A stretch of 10,046 bases of DNA from Oehlia diaphana (taxonomy: Eukaryota > Glomeromycota > Glomeromycetes > Glomerales > Glomeraceae): contig QZLH01002853.1 of the NCBI GenBank assembly GCA_003833135.1, forward strand, positions 1 through 10,046, in the 5' to 3' direction. Shown here in pieces: positions 8,529 to 10,046 of the stretch. The notes under the pieces were generated by a model that was given only the letters and a program-made list of their open reading frames with translations, was not told where the DNA came from and made no database searches. Positions within the stretch are counted from its first letter, which is position 1; every line of letters starts with the position of its first letter. The position numbers and the translations under genes are program-made.

Positions 8529-9993
8529 TTAAAATAATGAATTCTTTTTTGAACTTTTGCGTTTAAATTCTTCAAAATAATAGACTGATAGATCCATTGA
8601 AGTTGCTATATTATAACGGGTAGTAATAGACAAATTCACAGTAAATAAATCGTTATAGAGACATAAAAATCTATCATGAGCTTTATTCAAGCTCTCCTCA
8701 ACGTCGATAGCTCTAAATCCCATAGCACAAACATCACGCAATGATTCCATAGCAGCTTCCAAAGCTGCTTCATCAATATTACAACACCATTGTTTCCAGA
8801 TTTTCCTTATATCTTCCACGCTCATCATATTAGCAATTTGAATAGCTGATAATTTTCTTAATGACTTATTATAACTATAAAATAAATCAAAATTAATTAA
8901 TTATCAAGTAAAAATTTGAATATAATAACTCAAATAAATACATAAAATAATACCAACCTATTACCCAATTCCTTATATTTATTAAGGAGAGCGACCCAAA
9001 GCTTATTTCTCCAATCAATAAACAATTTTCTAACATGCACTACAAGTTTATCAATTATGTGAATATATTCCGCAATTGAGGGCAGCATAATTTTTACAAA
9101 ATCTTGTAGTATGGCTTTGTTATTATCCAAATTACGCACTCTGATATAGAGTGCGTGCAATTCATTTATTAACTCATTAATAATCCAATCATAATTCTAA
9201 AAATTAAGAAATAATTAATAAATAATAATTAGTGGATAATAAATAAAGACTTATCACTACTTACATGATCGGAATTCTTCAAATATTCCGCAATTTCATC
9301 TTGAGTATAGTATTTATCGTTGATTTGACAGTATAGAACATCTGGTGGGGTGGCCAATGTTCGTTCACTATAGGGAAATTTATTTGCAGAGGTAAAAAAA
9401 ATCGGTGGCAGCCTGTAGCCAGCTACTTGTAACACTTTTTCTTCATCATTACTATATAATTAATCAAGTCATTAATTAGTAATTAATTTAGATAAAATTA
9501 AATATTAATATAACTTACAAAGGTTTTGTACGAGGAATTAATTCCATTCTAATTGTAAAAAAAAAATTAATTTGATGATTTATTAATTATGAAAGATATT
9601 TTGTTAAATAACAATGGCTTAACTTACGAAGAAGCTATTTCTGAGTCACTTAATTCATCATCATTATAAATCTCAACGTATGCCTCTAGTCCCTGTGGAA
9701 CCACGAAAAAATGACCTGCGATTATTTCCCTAACAGTTGGATCTTTTGCAACATGTAAATCCAAACAACGCAACAAGAAATCAATTGCTAATATAAAATA
9801 AGAGTTATTTAAAAAATTAAATGTATAAAAAGTAATTTAACTTGTTGTTTACTTTACTTACAAGGTAAATCAGAAACTTCTTCAGTATCAATGTCATCTT
9901 CAACTTCAATTACTTCAACTTTTTTTTCTTTTATCACGTTGCGCGTACTATCAGAACATTTTCGTTTCAATATTTCTACATTATTACAATTTA
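8529..9993 (-). CDS. Multi-exon gene of unknown function, 5' end outside the window
   Basis: Readable exons are 9993-9862, 9787-9628, 9548-9519, 9451-9265, 9196-8958 and 8874-8529. Introns of 74, 79, 67, 68 and 83 nt follow; the first four have GTAAGT donors. All phases agree, giving at least 363 residues to a TAA stop. The intron before the first exon (acceptor CAG ending at 9994) runs past the right edge, so the start is missing. The third exon is 30 nt. The last junction is uncertain: 8958/8874 uses a GTTGGT donor and a strong TTTTATAG acceptor, while 8954/8864 (GTATTA, AATAAG) also keeps the frame. The visible N-terminus is basic (LKRKC), then acidic; next come FLLRCLDLHVAKDPTVREII and GHFFVVPQGLEAYVEIY, then a mostly helical second half without signal peptide or membrane segment. 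I do not recognise the family. It could be a host gene or a third protein of the neighbouring transposon. Confidence 0.7.
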
Positions 9994-10046
9994 CTGATTA
10001 ATGTAAACTAAAAACATCTTAATAACAATATTAAATAATGAATAAC
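9994..10046 (-). other. 3' part of an intron of gene 3, cut by the window edge
   Basis: On the minus strand an in-frame TAA lies just upstream of the CAG acceptor at 9996-9994, so the coding frame cannot continue here and must be reached by splicing from an exon to the right. A nearby TTTTTAG would also work as an acceptor signal, but it would include the stop. Confidence 0.5.

Overview
The window reads as AT-rich eukaryotic nuclear DNA, not bacterial. Its minus-strand genes are broken up by short introns of about 60-120 nt with GTAAGT- or GTATG-like donors and TAG/CAG/AAG acceptors. There are long A/T tracts and abundant transposon debris. The transposase protein has the look of the large Plavaka/CACTA-type families I know from arbuscular mycorrhizal fungi (Glomeromycotina, Rhizophagus-like). 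That lineage call is an inference from protein style, intron style and base composition, not from a search.

Layout, left to right. Positions 1-1960 hold no convincing gene. They contain a long imperfect fold-back (203-323), a small palindrome (450-467) and one doubtful coding exon (1793-1676, minus). Positions 1961-2414 are a 454-bp non-autonomous hAT-type element (MITE). It has 13-bp inverted ends starting TAGTG, an 8-bp target duplication with one mismatch, and GATCC/ATCCGG-rich interior repeats. Positions 2423-2824 are a CpG-bearing stretch full of TACG/CGTA motifs that resembles a transposon subterminal region.

The main gene (6409 down to 2825, minus) can be spliced into five exons and one uninterrupted frame of 1089 residues. 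It is a Plavaka/CACTA-like (Tnp2-type) transposase with a DDE-type core. A BAH-like segment lies before the core and a second one at the C-terminus. Upstream of it is a 60-bp tandem repeat.

A second gene (8186 down to 6734, minus) assembles into four exons and 404 residues. Its first exon is only 70 nt. The AT-hook core RGRP is created by splicing across intron 1, and it is followed by an acidic region and a charged helical C-terminus. It lies head-to-tail behind the transposase and could be an accessory DNA-binding protein of the same element, as TnpA is to TnpD in plant CACTA elements; this is inference.

A third gene (from beyond the right edge down to 8529, minus) gives at least six exons, including a 30-nt microexon, and at least 363 residues of unrecognised protein. 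Whether genes 2 and 3 belong to the transposon or to the host is the main open question.
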